NCBI GenBank assembly: GCA_001799255.1
Contig: MGTC01000062.1
Span: 1 to 38,319 of the forward strand
Source: Deltaproteobacteria bacterium RIFOXYD12_FULL_55_16
GTDB taxonomy: Bacteria > Desulfobacterota > Desulfobulbia > Desulfobulbales > Desulfurivibrionaceae
DNA length: 38,319 bases
Direction of reading: 5' to 3'
Within the stretch, counting starts at the first letter, position 1, and each line of letters starts with the position of its first letter. Shown here one piece after another: positions 25,378-34,800 of the stretch. The position numbers and the translations under genes are program-made. The notes beneath the pieces were generated by a model that worked only from the letters and a program-made list of their open reading frames with translations, did not search any database and was not told the origin of the DNA.

Positions 25378-26098
25378 GCAGCTCGCCGGATTTTATGCCC
25401 TTCAGGGTGCAAACGAAACTTATACCCTCTGGGTGCAAAGTAAGGCTTACCTTTCCCCCTGCTCCCTCAACCCACTCTATGCCAGACCCGGCCAGCTGCT
25501 TGAACAGCGGCCTGCCAAAGAGAAAACCCTCCATTGCCAGCGAAAGCCCAAACCTTTGGGCAACCTCGGCCCTGATGGCAAGATCGGCGCGCACCAGCGC
25601 GGTGAGCCGGGAAAGATCCCCGGTTCTTCCTGTGTCAGCAAGCAGTTCGGTGAGGTTGCCCGGACAGGCCTGCTCATGCCGGTTGATCTCGGCCAGGATC
25701 GGGTCGCGGGGATTAAGCAGGTCGAGGCGGCGCAGGGTGTTCTGGTAAATGGTGGCCAGGAGCGCCTCTGGCTGCCAGCACTGAAGAATCCTGCAGGTTG
25801 CGGGCCGGTGCGCATAGATGGTGCAGGCGTTTTCTTCTTCGGCAAAAAAGAGGCAGGTCCAGCCGCCTCCCTGCCCGCAGATCTTGAGCAGCTCCACCGG
25901 CACCGGCTCAAGCCTGCCGGTGGCCGGATTATAGCCCAGCTCCCCTTGCCGGATGGTGACCAGCTGATCGTGCCGGATATGGCCCTGGCGAACAAGGTTG
26001 AGATCTTCCCGGTTCAGGATCGGCCCGCCTTTCCGGCAGCAGGCCCCGCATTGTTTGCATTGTCTGCATTGTCTGGAGTTGGTCATGGTTTCAGGCAT
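25349..26098 (-). CDS. YkgJ-family cysteine-cluster protein
   Basis: A 249-residue protein with the N-terminal C-R-Q-C-K-Q-C-G-A-C-C cluster and later C-T-I-Y-A-H-R-P-A-T-C-R, the metal-binding pattern of the YkgJ/zinc- or iron-chelating CxxCxxCC family. Function unknown; a metal site is likely. The C-terminal 25 or so residues (from L-H-P-E-G-I-S-F onward) are encoded by the 66-bp dispersed repeat and its flank, so the native end has probably been replaced or extended. No partner is obvious in the surroundings. Confidence 0.8.
   Translation of the reverse strand: MPETMTNSRQCRQCKQCGACCRKGGPILNREDLNLVRQGHIRHDQLVTIRQGELGYNPATGRLEPVPVELLKICGQGGGWTCLFFAEEENACTIYAHRPATCRILQCWQPEALLATIYQNTLRRLDLLNPRDPILAEINRHEQACPGNLTELLADTGRTGDLSRLTALVRADLAIRAEVAQRFGLSLAMEGFLFGRPLFKQLAGSGIEWVEGAGGKVSLTLHPEGISFVCTLKGIKSGELLNSALPPAP
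25366..25431 (+). repeat. 66-bp dispersed repeat, copy A
   Basis: This copy begins AAGCTGAGTTGAGCAGCTCG and ends AACTTATACCCTCTG. It is identical over 66 nt to the complement of 30168-30233. It provides the last codons of rdgB and the C-terminal codons of the convergent YkgJ-type gene. Internal short stems AGCTG/CAGCT and AGGGT/ACCCT are possible. Confidence 0.9.
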
Positions 26099-26125
26099 AA
26101 GAAGTCAGAGGGAATAAAGAGCAGG

Positions 26126-26168
26126 GGGTATAAGTTTCGTTTGAGCAGGCAAGCTGCTCAACTCAGCT
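26126..26168 (-). repeat. 66-bp dispersed repeat, shortened copy B
   Basis: Read on the plus strand, GGGTATAAGTTTCGTTT and AAGCTGCTCAACTCAGCT match the two ends of the repeat, but the middle is replaced by a few bases. It lies between the YkgJ-type gene and acnB, in the same orientation as copy C. Confidence 0.8.
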
Positions 26169-26243
26169 ATAGCCGAAATCTGCCGTTTTGTCAGCTCCTT
26201 TGGCCTCTCGCTTTTTCTCCGCCCCCCCGGCTTCAGGTTCTTC

Positions 26244-26273
26244 TTGACAGGTCGCCTCCGGCAAGGGTAGGAC
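26244..26273 (+). promoter_or_regulatory. Probable acnB promoter
   Basis: TTGACA (26244-26249) is separated by 18 bp from TAGGAC (26268-26273), a weak -10 box. The implied leader before the acnB ATG is about 55 nt. Confidence 0.5.
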
Positions 26274-26334
26274 TCTGCTTTGTAAAAATTTGCCGGGCTG
26301 CCCCGGTTTCTTATGGTGTAAGGAGGTATTTTCC

Positions 26335-28869
26335 ATGCTTGAGGCCTATCAAAAACATCTTGCCGAGCGGGCCGCCTTAGGTCTGCCTCCCCTTCCCCTT
26401 TCCGCCGGGCAGACCACCTCCTTGGTTGAGTTGCTGCAAAAACCGCCCGCTGGCACGGAAGCAATTCTGCTCGATCTTCTCAGCAACCAGGTGCCGCCAG
26501 GCGTGGATGAGGCTGCCAAGGTCAAGGCCGAATTTCTTGCCGGGATAGCCCAGGGCAAGCTCGCTTCGCCGTTCCTTGATAAGGCAGCGGCGGTGCATTT
26601 GTTGGGCACCATGCTGGGCGGCTATAACGTGCAGCCGCTCATCGGGCTGCTGGATGATGCAGCCTTGGCCACGGCGGCGGTGGCGGCTCTTTCGGATACC
26701 CTGCTGGTTTATGATGCCTTTCAGGAGGTGGTGAGCAAGGCCAAGACCAATCCTCACGCCCAGCAGGTGCTGGTCAACTGGGCCGAGGCGACCTGGTTTA
26801 CCTCCCGGCCCCCCATGCCCGAAGAGCTTACCGTCACCGTGTTCAAGGTGGCGGGCGAGACCAATACCGATGATCTTTCTCCGGCCTCCGAGGCCTGGAG
26901 CCGCCCGGATATTCCCCTGCATGCCCAGTCCATGTTGAGCAACCGGCTGCCCGGCGCGCTGGCCGTAATCGAAGAGCTGAAGAAAAAGGGGCATCCTGTG
27001 GCCTATGTCGGCGACGTGGTGGGCACCGGCTCCTCCCGCAAGTCCGGGGTCAACTCCATGCTCTGGCATCTGGGCCGCGATATCCCCCAGGTGCCGGGCA
27101 AACGCACCGGCGGGGTGGTCATGGGCGCCACCATCGCGCCGATCTATTTCAACACTGCCGAAGATTCGGGGATGCTGCCCATCCAGTGCGAGGTGAGCGG
27201 TCTGGAGACCGGCGAGATCATCACCATCAACACCCAAACCGGCACGATCAGCCGGGCCGGGCAGATCGTGGCCAGCTTTACTCTCACTCCGGCCACCCTG
27301 CCCGACGAGGTTCAGGCCGGGGGCCGGGTTAACCTTATTATTGGCCGGGGCCTTACGGCCAAGGCCCGCGAGGCCTTGGGCCTGCCGCCTTCTCTCCTGT
27401 TCCGGGATCCGGAGGTGCCAGGAGAAACCGGCAAGGGCTACACCCTGGCCCAGAAGATGGTGGGCAAGGCCTGCAATCTGCCAGGGGTGCGCCCCGGCAG
27501 GTACTGCGAGCCGAAGATGACCTCGGTAGGCTCCCAGGACACCACCGGCCCCATGACCCGCGATGAGATCAAGGAGCTGGCCTGTCTGAAATTCTCGGCC
27601 CCTCTGGTCATGCAGTCTTTCTGCCATACCGCCGCCTACCCCAAACCGGTGGATGTCAAGACCCACCAGACCCTGCCCGGTTTTATCAGTGAGCGGGGCG
27701 GGATCAGCCTGCGCCCGGGCGACGGGGTGGTGCATTCCTGGCTCAACCGCATGATCCTCCCCGATACCGTAGGCACTGGGGGCGATTCCCACACCCGTTT
27801 TCCCCTTGGCATCTCCTTCCCGGCTGGCTCCGGCCTGGTGGCCTTTGCCGCAGCTACCGGCGCCATGCCCCTGGTCATGCCGGAATCGGTTCTGATCCGC
27901 TTTACGGGCCGGATGCAGCCCGGCATCACCCTGCGGGATCTGGTCAACGCCATCCCCTATGCGGCCATCCAGCAGGGCTTGCTCACCGTGGAGAAAAAGG
28001 GCAAGAAGAACCTCTTTGCCGGAACGGTGCTGGAGATCGAGGGGTTGCCAAATCTGGCGGTGGAACAGGCCTTCGAGCTGGCCGATGCCTCAGCGGAGCG
28101 CTCCGCCGCCGCCTGTACGGTGCGGCTCAACCAGGCGCCGGTGGTCGAGTTTCTGCGCTCCAACGTGACGCTTCTGAAAAATCTGCTGACCCGAGGCTAT
28201 CAGGACGCGGCGGCCATCCGCAACCGGATCATCGCCATGGAGGCGTGGCTGGCCGCGCCCGCATTGCTGGAGCCGGACGCTGACGCCGAATACAAGGCGG
28301 TGCTTGAGATCAATCTTGACACCATCACCGAGCCGATCCTGGCCTGCCCCAACGACCCGGACGATGTAAGGCTGTTGTCTGAGGTGGCGGGCGCCGCCAT
28401 CGACGAGGTCTTTGTCGGCTCCTGCATGACCAACATCGGCCATTTCCGGGCCCTGGCCAGAATTCTCGACCACGGCCCCCAGGCGGCAGTCCGCCTCTGG
28501 GTAGCGCCGCCCACCCGCATGGACGAAGAACAGCTTAAAGCAGAGGGGTTGTACAGCATCCTGGCCAAGGCCGGAGCGCGGACGGAGATTCCCGGTTGTT
28601 CGCTCTGCATGGGCAACCAGGCCCGAACCCGCGACCAGGCCGTGGTCTTTTCCACCTCCACCCGCAACTTCGACAACCGGATTGGCACCGGCACCAGGGT
28701 ATATCTGGGCTCCGCCGAACTGGCCGCAGTCTGCGCCGTGCTGGGACGCATCCCCACCGTGACGGAATACAAGAGCATCCTGGCCGAGCGGGTGACTCCC
28801 AAGGCTGACGAGGTCTATCGCTACCTCAATTTTGACCGGATCGCGGGGTACGCGGAGAAAGGCTGGTAG
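26335..28869 (+). CDS. acnB: Aconitate hydratase B
   Basis: An 844-residue aconitase of the AcnB type, which interconverts citrate and isocitrate in the TCA cycle. It has the AcnB order: an N-terminal HEAT-like domain, a swivel domain, then the catalytic domains. The 4Fe-4S ligands are visible: C697 in V-G-S-C-M-T-N, and C755 and C758 in [10 protein letters not shown], close to the E. coli positions. [21 protein letters not shown] and T-S-T-R-N-F-D-N-R are also intact. I chose ATG 26335, preceded by AAGGAGG at eight bases, over an upstream in-frame ATG without ribosome site. Some AcnB proteins also bind mRNA as iron sensors. Confidence 0.97.
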   Translation: MLEAYQKHLAERAALGLPPLPLSAGQTTSLVELLQKPPAGTEAILLDLLSNQVPPGVDEAAKVKAEFLAGIAQGKLASPFLDKAAAVHLLGTMLGGYNVQPLIGLLDDAALATAAVAALSDTLLVYDAFQEVVSKAKTNPHAQQVLVNWAEATWFTSRPPMPEELTVTVFKVAGETNTDDLSPASEAWSRPDIPLHAQSMLSNRLPGALAVIEELKKKGHPVAYVGDVVGTGSSRKSGVNSMLWHLGRDIPQVPGKRTGGVVMGATIAPIYFNTAEDSGMLPIQCEVSGLETGEIITINTQTGTISRAGQIVASFTLTPATLPDEVQAGGRVNLIIGRGLTAKAREALGLPPSLLFRDPEVPGETGKGYTLAQKMVGKACNLPGVRPGRYCEPKMTSVGSQDTTGPMTRDEIKELACLKFSAPLVMQSFCHTAAYPKPVDVKTHQTLPGFISERGGISLRPGDGVVHSWLNRMILPDTVGTGGDSHTRFPLGISFPAGSGLVAFAAATGAMPLVMPESVLIRFTGRMQPGITLRDLVNAIPYAAIQQGLLTVEKKGKKNLFAGTVLEIEGLPNLAVEQAFELADASAERSAAACTVRLNQAPVVEFLRSNVTLLKNLLTRGYQDAAAIRNRIIAMEAWLAAPALLEPDADAEYKAVLEINLDTITEPILACPNDPDDVRLLSEVAGAAIDEVFVGSCMTNIGHFRALARILDHGPQAAVRLWVAPPTRMDEEQLKAEGLYSILAKAGARTEIPGCSLCMGNQARTRDQAVVFSTSTRNFDNRIGTGTRVYLGSAELAAVCAVLGRIPTVTEYKSILAERVTPKADEVYRYLNFDRIAGYAEKGW

Positions 28870-28896
28870 GGGGGAAACTACTCGGGATTCAGGAGT

Positions 28897-29073
28897 CAGA
28901 ATTCAGGATTCAGAATACTGCGTGAATACGTCTCCAGTAAGTAGAGCTCTGTCCTGGAAAGGTCTGGGTTGATCAATAAACCGCAAGCATAAACAGCTGG
29001 CCTTTTACCACTCCAACAAGTCTTGAAATGCTGTCGCTGTTTTTTTATGCTGGCTTCTGAATCCTGAATTCTG
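28897..29073. repeat. Inverted-repeat element between convergent acnB and cyclase genes
   Basis: A perfect 19-bp inverted repeat (28897-28915 and 29055-29073) encloses about 140 bp. Inside is a second pair, AGCATAAACAGC (28986-28997) with GCTGTTTTTTTATGCT (29036-29051), which matches with a two-base bulge. The outer arms are built of CAGAATTC and AGGATTC words, a common intergenic repeat type. The T run could end transcription from acnB. No coding capacity is supported. Confidence 0.6.
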
Positions 29074-29119
29074 AATTCCTGAGCAGTTACAGAGTCAACC
29101 TCTGCTCCCCCAGGCATCC

Positions 29120-30151
29120 TTACGGTTCGGAGCTGGCGACGCAATCGCGGTCTTCCTCAAAGGGAACCGCGACACAGCGGTTCTTGCCCTCTTTCTTGGC
29201 TATGTACAGGGCCTTATCGGCGGTGCAAACCAGATTAAGATCCACCAGTTCGACAGACGGCTTTACCGCCGTCACCCCGAAACTCATGGTGACCAGACCA
29301 CCGGTATCTGAACCGGCATGAGTAATGGCCAGATTTTCCACATCCCGGCGGATCGCCTCGGCGATAAAGGCGCCGCCTTCCAGATCGGTGCCAGGCAGGA
29401 GAATGACGAACTCCTCGCCGCCGAAACGGGCCGCCAGATCGGAAGCCCGCATCAACGGGCTGTGCAGGGCCAAGGCGATCTTTTGCAGACACTCGTCGCC
29501 AACCAGATGGCCGTAGGTGTCATTGAACGACTTGAAGGCGTCAATATCGGCCATGATCAGGGCCAGGGAATGGTTGTTCCGCAGGGCGCGCCGCCATTCC
29601 GAAGCCAGCACCTCCTTGAACTGCCGCCGGTTGGCCAGTCCGGTAAGGGAGTCAGTACGGGAGAGTTCCTCCAGCTGCTGATTGACTTCCTCCATCTGGG
29701 ACTTCAAAATCAGCAATTCTTCCACCTTCTGATCGAGTTCCGCCGTCTTTTTTTCCAGCAGCCTTTGCTGGCGGTTGATTTTTAGAAAAATTTCGACCTT
29801 GCTGCGCAAAATGACAGGATTGACCGGCTTGAACAGATAGTCGATGGCCCCGGCGTCGTAGCCCCGGAAGATATGCTCGTCATCCTTGCTGATCGCGGTG
29901 ACAAAGATGATTGGCAGATGCCGGGTCTGTTTTATCCCCCGCATCAAGGCGGCGGTCTCGAAGCCGTCCATATCCGGCATCTGCACATCAAGAAGCACCA
30001 GGGCAAACTCATGCTTCAGCATCAAGGCCAGGGCCTCGTGGCCGGAAGCGGCAGTGACCAGCTCGGCGTTTACCTCTTCCAGCAGGCCCTTCATCACCAG
30101 CAGGTTGGCGGGCTGGTCGTCTACAATCAGGATTTTGGGAGTGCCAGGCAT
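29120..30151 (-). CDS. Response-regulator diguanylate cyclase (REC-GGDEF)
   Basis: A 343-residue protein that should make cyclic di-GMP when phosphorylated. The receiver (about 5-120) has D11-D12, phospho-acceptor D55 and the K-P switch (K108). A coiled coil (about 125-165) leads to a GGDEF domain with the active sequence G-G-E-E-F (244-248). An inhibitory I-site, R-A-S-D (235-238), lies five residues before it, so product feedback is likely. AAGGAG overlaps the end of cheB just before the ATG. It is the last gene of the hybrid kinase-cheR-cheB row and is probably phosphorylated by that kinase. Confidence 0.93.
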   Translation of the reverse strand: MPGTPKILIVDDQPANLLVMKGLLEEVNAELVTAASGHEALALMLKHEFALVLLDVQMPDMDGFETAALMRGIKQTRHLPIIFVTAISKDDEHIFRGYDAGAIDYLFKPVNPVILRSKVEIFLKINRQQRLLEKKTAELDQKVEELLILKSQMEEVNQQLEELSRTDSLTGLANRRQFKEVLASEWRRALRNNHSLALIMADIDAFKSFNDTYGHLVGDECLQKIALALHSPLMRASDLAARFGGEEFVILLPGTDLEGGAFIAEAIRRDVENLAITHAGSDTGGLVTMSFGVTAVKPSVELVDLNLVCTADKALYIAKKEGKNRCVAVPFEEDRDCVASSEP

Positions 30152-30153
30152 GG

Positions 30154-30813
30154 TTACTCCTTGTACTCAGAGGGTATAAGTTTCGTTTGCACCCTGAAGG
30201 GCATAAAATCCGGCGAGCTGCTCAACTCAGCTTGATAAAGATTGGCTAAAAATGGGCCAATGGCGGCCAGGGGCAGCACAAAATCAACCTCCGCCGCCTG
30301 GAGCGCGGCCTTGGGCATGGTATCCACCTCGGCGGTGGCCGGATCCTGGACCACGGCCAGGCCGCCCCGCTTTTTGATCGCAACCAGACCACGACTGCCA
30401 TCATCATTGGCCCCGGTCAGCACAATGCCGATCAGCCCGGCACCGTACACATCCGCAGCGCTTTCAAACAGCACGTCGATGGAAGGCCGGGCGAAGCGCA
30501 CCCGGCTTTCCAGAGTCAGGGAAAAGGTTCGATCGTCCTCCAGCAGCAGGTGATAATTGGCCGGGGCCAGGTAAACCGTGCCCGGCGCCGCAGCCTCCTT
30601 TTCTTCCGCCTCCTTGACCTGCACCGCGCAGCGCTGGGCCAGATACTGGGCAAAAAAATCATCACTCTCCGCCCCCCGATGCTGAACCACTACCACCGGC
30701 ACCGGGAACTTTTCTGGCAGATGGGGCAGAATGGTGCGCAGGGCGTTCATCCCGCCGGCCGAGACCCCGATTACCACGGCTTCGTAGGGAGCCCGCTTCA
30801 CTTGCCCGGTCAT
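30154..30813 (-). CDS. CheB-type methylesterase without receiver domain
   Basis: A 219-residue protein consisting only of the CheB catalytic domain, which removes methyl groups from (or deamidates) chemoreceptor glutamates. The triad is visible: S18 in G-V-S-A-G-G, H45 in V-Q-H-R-G and D137 in G-A-N-D-D-G-S-R-G. The usual N-terminal receiver is absent, as in CheB copies tied to non-chemotaxis kinase clusters. The last 22 or so residues (S-S-S-P-D-F-M-P-F onward) are encoded by the 66-bp dispersed repeat. Its ATG overlaps the cheR stop (ATGA), so the two are translationally coupled. No chemoreceptor gene is in the window. Confidence 0.92.
   Translation of the reverse strand: MTGQVKRAPYEAVVIGVSAGGMNALRTILPHLPEKFPVPVVVVQHRGAESDDFFAQYLAQRCAVQVKEAEEKEAAAPGTVYLAPANYHLLLEDDRTFSLTLESRVRFARPSIDVLFESAADVYGAGLIGIVLTGANDDGSRGLVAIKKRGGLAVVQDPATAEVDTMPKAALQAAEVDFVLPLAAIGPFLANLYQAELSSSPDFMPFRVQTKLIPSEYKE
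30168..30233 (-). repeat. 66-bp dispersed repeat, copy C
   Basis: This copy is the exact complement of 25366-25431 over 66 nt. It forms the 3' end of the cheB reading frame, stopping 14 bp before the cheB stop codon, just ahead of the cyclase start. Confidence 0.9.
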
Positions 30814-31652
30814 TGCAGATCCCTTTTGTAGATCTTTTCGGTCGAAAACAGCGTTTCAAAGTGCTCTCCCATGGCCGAGGGCCGCAGGGACTCCTTGGAG
30901 CCAAGCCAGAGAAAGCCGCCGGGGCACAGACTTTCATAAAATGTCTGAAAAATTCGCTCCTGAAGTTCCCGGTTGAAATAGATCAGGACATTGCGGCAGA
31001 CCACCAGTTGCACCTCGCTGAAGACGCTGTCGGTGACCAGATTATGATCGGCAAAAACGATTCTGGTTTTCAGCCAGTTTTTGAGGATCACCGCATCGTT
31101 GTCCGCCGTGTAGTAGTCGGAAAATGATTCCCTGCCCCCGCTTTTCTGGTAATTGGCGGTAAACTGCCGCACCTGATCCAGGGAGTAAATGCCCTCCTTG
31201 GCTTTTTTAAGGGCTATTTGGTTGAAATCGGTGGCGTAAATCTGGCACCGTCCCAGCAGGCCTTCCTCGTGCAGGAGAATGGCCATGGAATAGACCTCCT
31301 CACCGGTGGCGCAGCCCGCGTGCCAGATCTTGACAAAGGGCCAGGTCTTGAGTCGGGAAACCACCTCGGTTCTGATCTGCAGATAGATGTCCGGATCGCG
31401 GAACATCTCGGTAACGTTAATCGACAGATCCCGCAGCAGCAATTCAAAAAAACTCCGGTCGTGAAGAACCCGATGCAGCATGGCCCCCATATCCGGCAGC
31501 GCGGAAGAATTCAGCCGGTGGCGCAGACGGCGGCGCAGATGGGCCAGGGAATAGTCGCGGAAATCATAGCCGTAGCGTTTGAACATCCCTTCCAGCAGCA
31601 AGGTGATCTCCAGGTTTTCAACTTCCTTGTCGTCATCGGTCGTGTTTGTCAT
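30810..31652 (-). CDS. CheR-type protein methyltransferase
   Basis: A 280-residue S-adenosylmethionine-dependent glutamate O-methyltransferase. The N-terminal helical domain is followed by N-V-T-E-M-F-R-D, the typical CheR entry motif, and the cofactor loop H-A-G-C-A-T-G-E-E-V-Y-S. Late conserved features include C-R-N-V-L-I-Y-F and F-L-W-L-G-S-K-E-S-L. It is coupled to the receiver-less CheB by a 4-bp overlap and lies downstream of a large hybrid kinase; such sets often modify signalling proteins other than chemoreceptors. The ATG at 31652 lacks a clear ribosome site; a later start is possible. Confidence 0.92.
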   Translation of the reverse strand: MTNTTDDDKEVENLEITLLLEGMFKRYGYDFRDYSLAHLRRRLRHRLNSSALPDMGAMLHRVLHDRSFFELLLRDLSINVTEMFRDPDIYLQIRTEVVSRLKTWPFVKIWHAGCATGEEVYSMAILLHEEGLLGRCQIYATDFNQIALKKAKEGIYSLDQVRQFTANYQKSGGRESFSDYYTADNDAVILKNWLKTRIVFADHNLVTDSVFSEVQLVVCRNVLIYFNRELQERIFQTFYESLCPGGFLWLGSKESLRPSAMGEHFETLFSTEKIYKRDLQ

Positions 31653-31703
31653 TGGCTAACTATACCATACTAAAGACGGAAAATAGGCTGAAACCCCCAA
31701 ACT

Positions 31704-31809
31704 GTAACTGTTCAGCAGTGCCGCAGATGCTAGGAAGAGGTCTGCGAAGTGTGCTATTGCACATGAGCAGGCCGATGACAAAGCAGATGTGGTGCTGCTG
31801 GACAGTTAC
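31704..31809. repeat. Structured repeat element, copy 2
   Basis: Arms at 31704-31718 and 31795-31809 pair over 15 positions with a single G-U-type mismatch on the plus strand. The core, read on the minus strand, repeats that of copy 1: ACATCTGCTTTGT, ATCGGCCTG, CAGACCTC, GCATCTGC. The inner hairpin is TGTGC/GCACA (31750-31754 and 31759-31763) where copy 1 has CATAC/GTATG. It begins just beyond the hybrid kinase stop codon and fills the gap to cheR. Confidence 0.75.
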
Positions 31810-31810
31810 T

Positions 31811-34800
31811 TCATTTGTAAAGCCAGACCCGCAGCAGAGAGACAAGTTTTTCCGCATCAATCGGCTTGGCCAGGTAATCGCTGGCTCCGGCCTGCAGGCA
31901 TTTGTCCCGGTCGCCCCGCATGGCCTTGGCGGTGAGGGCGATGATCGGCAGGCTATGCAGCCGGGGATCGCTTCTGATCCGGCGCGTCGCTTCGTAGCCG
32001 TCCATTTCCGGCATCATGATATCCATCAGCACCAGGTCGATCTCGGGGTGAGAGGCAAGTTTTTCCAGAGACTCCAGGCCATTTTTGGCCACCACGATGG
32101 CCAGGCCCTGTTCCTCCAGAACACTGGAGAGGGCGAAGACGTTGCGCATATCATCATCCACCACCAGGATGGTTCGGCCATGGAAGGATGATTCCCGATC
32201 GTGAAGGGTATTCAGAATCGCCTGTTGCTCCTTGGGCAGGTTTTTCTCCACCCGGTGGAGAAAGAGGGTGGTTTCATCAAGGAGCCGCTCTGGAGATCGG
32301 GCGCCCTTGATAATGATGGAGTCGGCGTACTGCTGGAGCCGCTCTTCCTCATCATGATCGAGTTCCTTGCCCGTGTAAATAACCACCGGAATCCGGGCGA
32401 TTTCCGGATTTTCCTTGATTCTGGCCAAGAGGTCAAAACCGGACATATCCCCCAGGCCCAGATCCAGGATGATGCAGTCAAAATGTTCGGCCAGCAGCAG
32501 CCGGTAAGCGTCCTCGCCGGTGGCCGCCTCCTGGGCGATGACGTCGCCGTTGCCAATCAGAGCCTTGATCGCCTGACGCTGAACCAGATCGTCTTCCACG
32601 ATCAGCAGCTTTTTTACCGGCCTTTCCACCAGTTTTTCGATTCGGCCAAAAACCTGGTCAAGTTTTTCCACGCTGACCGGCTTGGTCAGGTAGCCGATCG
32701 CGCCCAGTTGCATGATATCGGCGGACTGGTCGCTGGCCGAAATGAACTGAACCGGGATATGGCGGGTTTCCGGGTTGTTCTTGAGCCGCTCCAGCACCTC
32801 CCGGCCATTAATGCCGGGCAGGCCCATGTCAAGCAGCACCGCGCTGGGCCGGTAATAGTCAGCCAGATGGAGGCCGGTTTCTCCGTCTTCGGCAACCAGG
32901 CCCTTGTAGCCCTTTTCTCTGGCCAGATTAAGCAGCAGGGAAGCAAAGACTGGATCATCCTCGATAATGAGCAGGCTCTTATTGTCGCGCTTAAGCAGGC
33001 GGCGGTCATCGCGAACCAGATGACCGGGGGCCTCATCCGGTGGCGGCCCGTCCTGCTCCGGCCTGGCAGCCGGGGCAGGCTGTTCCTTAACCTTGTCCGA
33101 TGCTACCCGCCGAATTTTTTTCGGGGCCAGGGGAACAGACACGGCGGTGCCTCCCACCCTGGCCCCCTTGAAGCGCTCCGGCAGCCAGAGGGTAAAGGCG
33201 CTGCCCATGCCTTCCTCGCTTTCCACGGTCAGGACGCCGCCCAGGAACCGGGCCAGTTCGCGGGAGATGGAAAGCCCCAGGCCGGTGCCGCCGAATTTGC
33301 GGCTGGTAGTTCCGTCCGCCTGCTTGAAGGCCTCGAAAACAATCTCCAGCTTGTCGGCGGGAATGCCGATCCCGCTGTCGCTTACCCGGAAAAAAATGGT
33401 CTCTTCCGGATTGGCGGCCGCCAATTCCGGAGGCATGGCCTCGGCGGCGGGCCGCCCGACGGTGAAATCAACCGCGCCCTGCTCGGTAAACTTGAAGGCG
33501 TTGGAAAGCAGATTTTTCAACACCTGGCGCAGGCGGGCCTCATCGGTGAAAATCATCGCCGGGGCGTTCTCCTCCCGCACCAGGGCCAGGCCGATCTTTT
33601 TCTCTTCAGCCAGGTGCCGGAAAGGCGCAAGCAACGAAGCAAGCATGTTGTCCAGGGGAATTTCTTCCGGATTGATCTCCATCCGGCCCGCCTCGATCTT
33701 GGAGAGATCCAGCACCTCGTTAATCAGGTTAAGCAGATCGGAACCGGAATGGTGGATGGTGGAGGCGAACTCAATCTGTCTGGGCAGCAGGTTGGTCTCC
33801 TTGTTGGCGGCCAGCAACTGGGAGAGGATGAGGATGCTGTTCAAGGGGGTGCGGAGTTCGTGGCTCATGTTGGCCAGAAATTCCGACTTGTAACGGCCAG
33901 AGACCTCCAGAGCCAGGGCCTTCTCTTCCAGCTCCCGCCGCACTCTGACCAGGCCCCGGTTAGCGGTCTCGATCTCCTCATTTTTGGCGAACAGCGCCTT
34001 GGAGCGTTCTTCCAGTTCTTCGTTGGAGACCCGCAATTCCTCCTGCTGGGTCTGCAATTGCTCCTCTGAAGCAGAAAGGGTGCGGGCCTGCTCCTGTAAC
34101 TCCTCGTTGGTCTGCTGCAACTCCTCCTGCTGAACCTGAAGTCTTTCTGATTGTTCCTGGGTGGTTTCCAGGAGCCGGGCCAGTTCCAGGCGGGCTGCGG
34201 TGGTATGAATCGCCACCCCGATATTCTCCATCACCAGGTCAAGCAGTTGCTCCTCTCTGGGGGTGAAGGGCCGGTGCCGACCCAGTTCAATCACGGCCAG
34301 GAGCTGGTTTTCAAAATAAACCGGGGCGACCACCACCCCGGCGGCGGCAGTCTCTCCCAGGCCGGAGGAGATTTTCAGGTAGCCGGGTGGCAGATCGTTG
34401 ATCACCAGGGCCTTGCCCTGATGCAGCGCCCGACCGATTATGCCATGGTCATGGCCGATCAGCGGACGGGCCGTCACCGCTTCGTCCGCTCCGTAAGCCT
34501 TGAGCAGTCGCAGGGCGTTATGGCTTTCAGCCAGATAAAAGGCCGCAGCCTGGGCGTCAATCACCTCGACCAGCACCTCCAGGATATTGTGGGCCAGGGT
34601 GAGCAGGTCATGCTGGCCGTGGAGCCGGTCGCTCACTGCGGCCGCACCCTCGGCCAGCCAGCGGTCTACCTCCTGTTTGCCGCCCAGATCGCGAAGGGTG
34701 GCGGCCATCCGGTTCAAGGCGTGACTCAATCGGTCATCCTCGGAGCGGGGCGGGATGATGATTTCATAGTTGCCCTGGGAAACAGCCTCGGCCATCTCCA

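Noticed and set aside
32201-34069. Long plus-strand frame opposite the hybrid kinase
   Set aside because: Antisense shadow of a GC-rich gene; the minus-strand product has complete kinase and receiver motifs.
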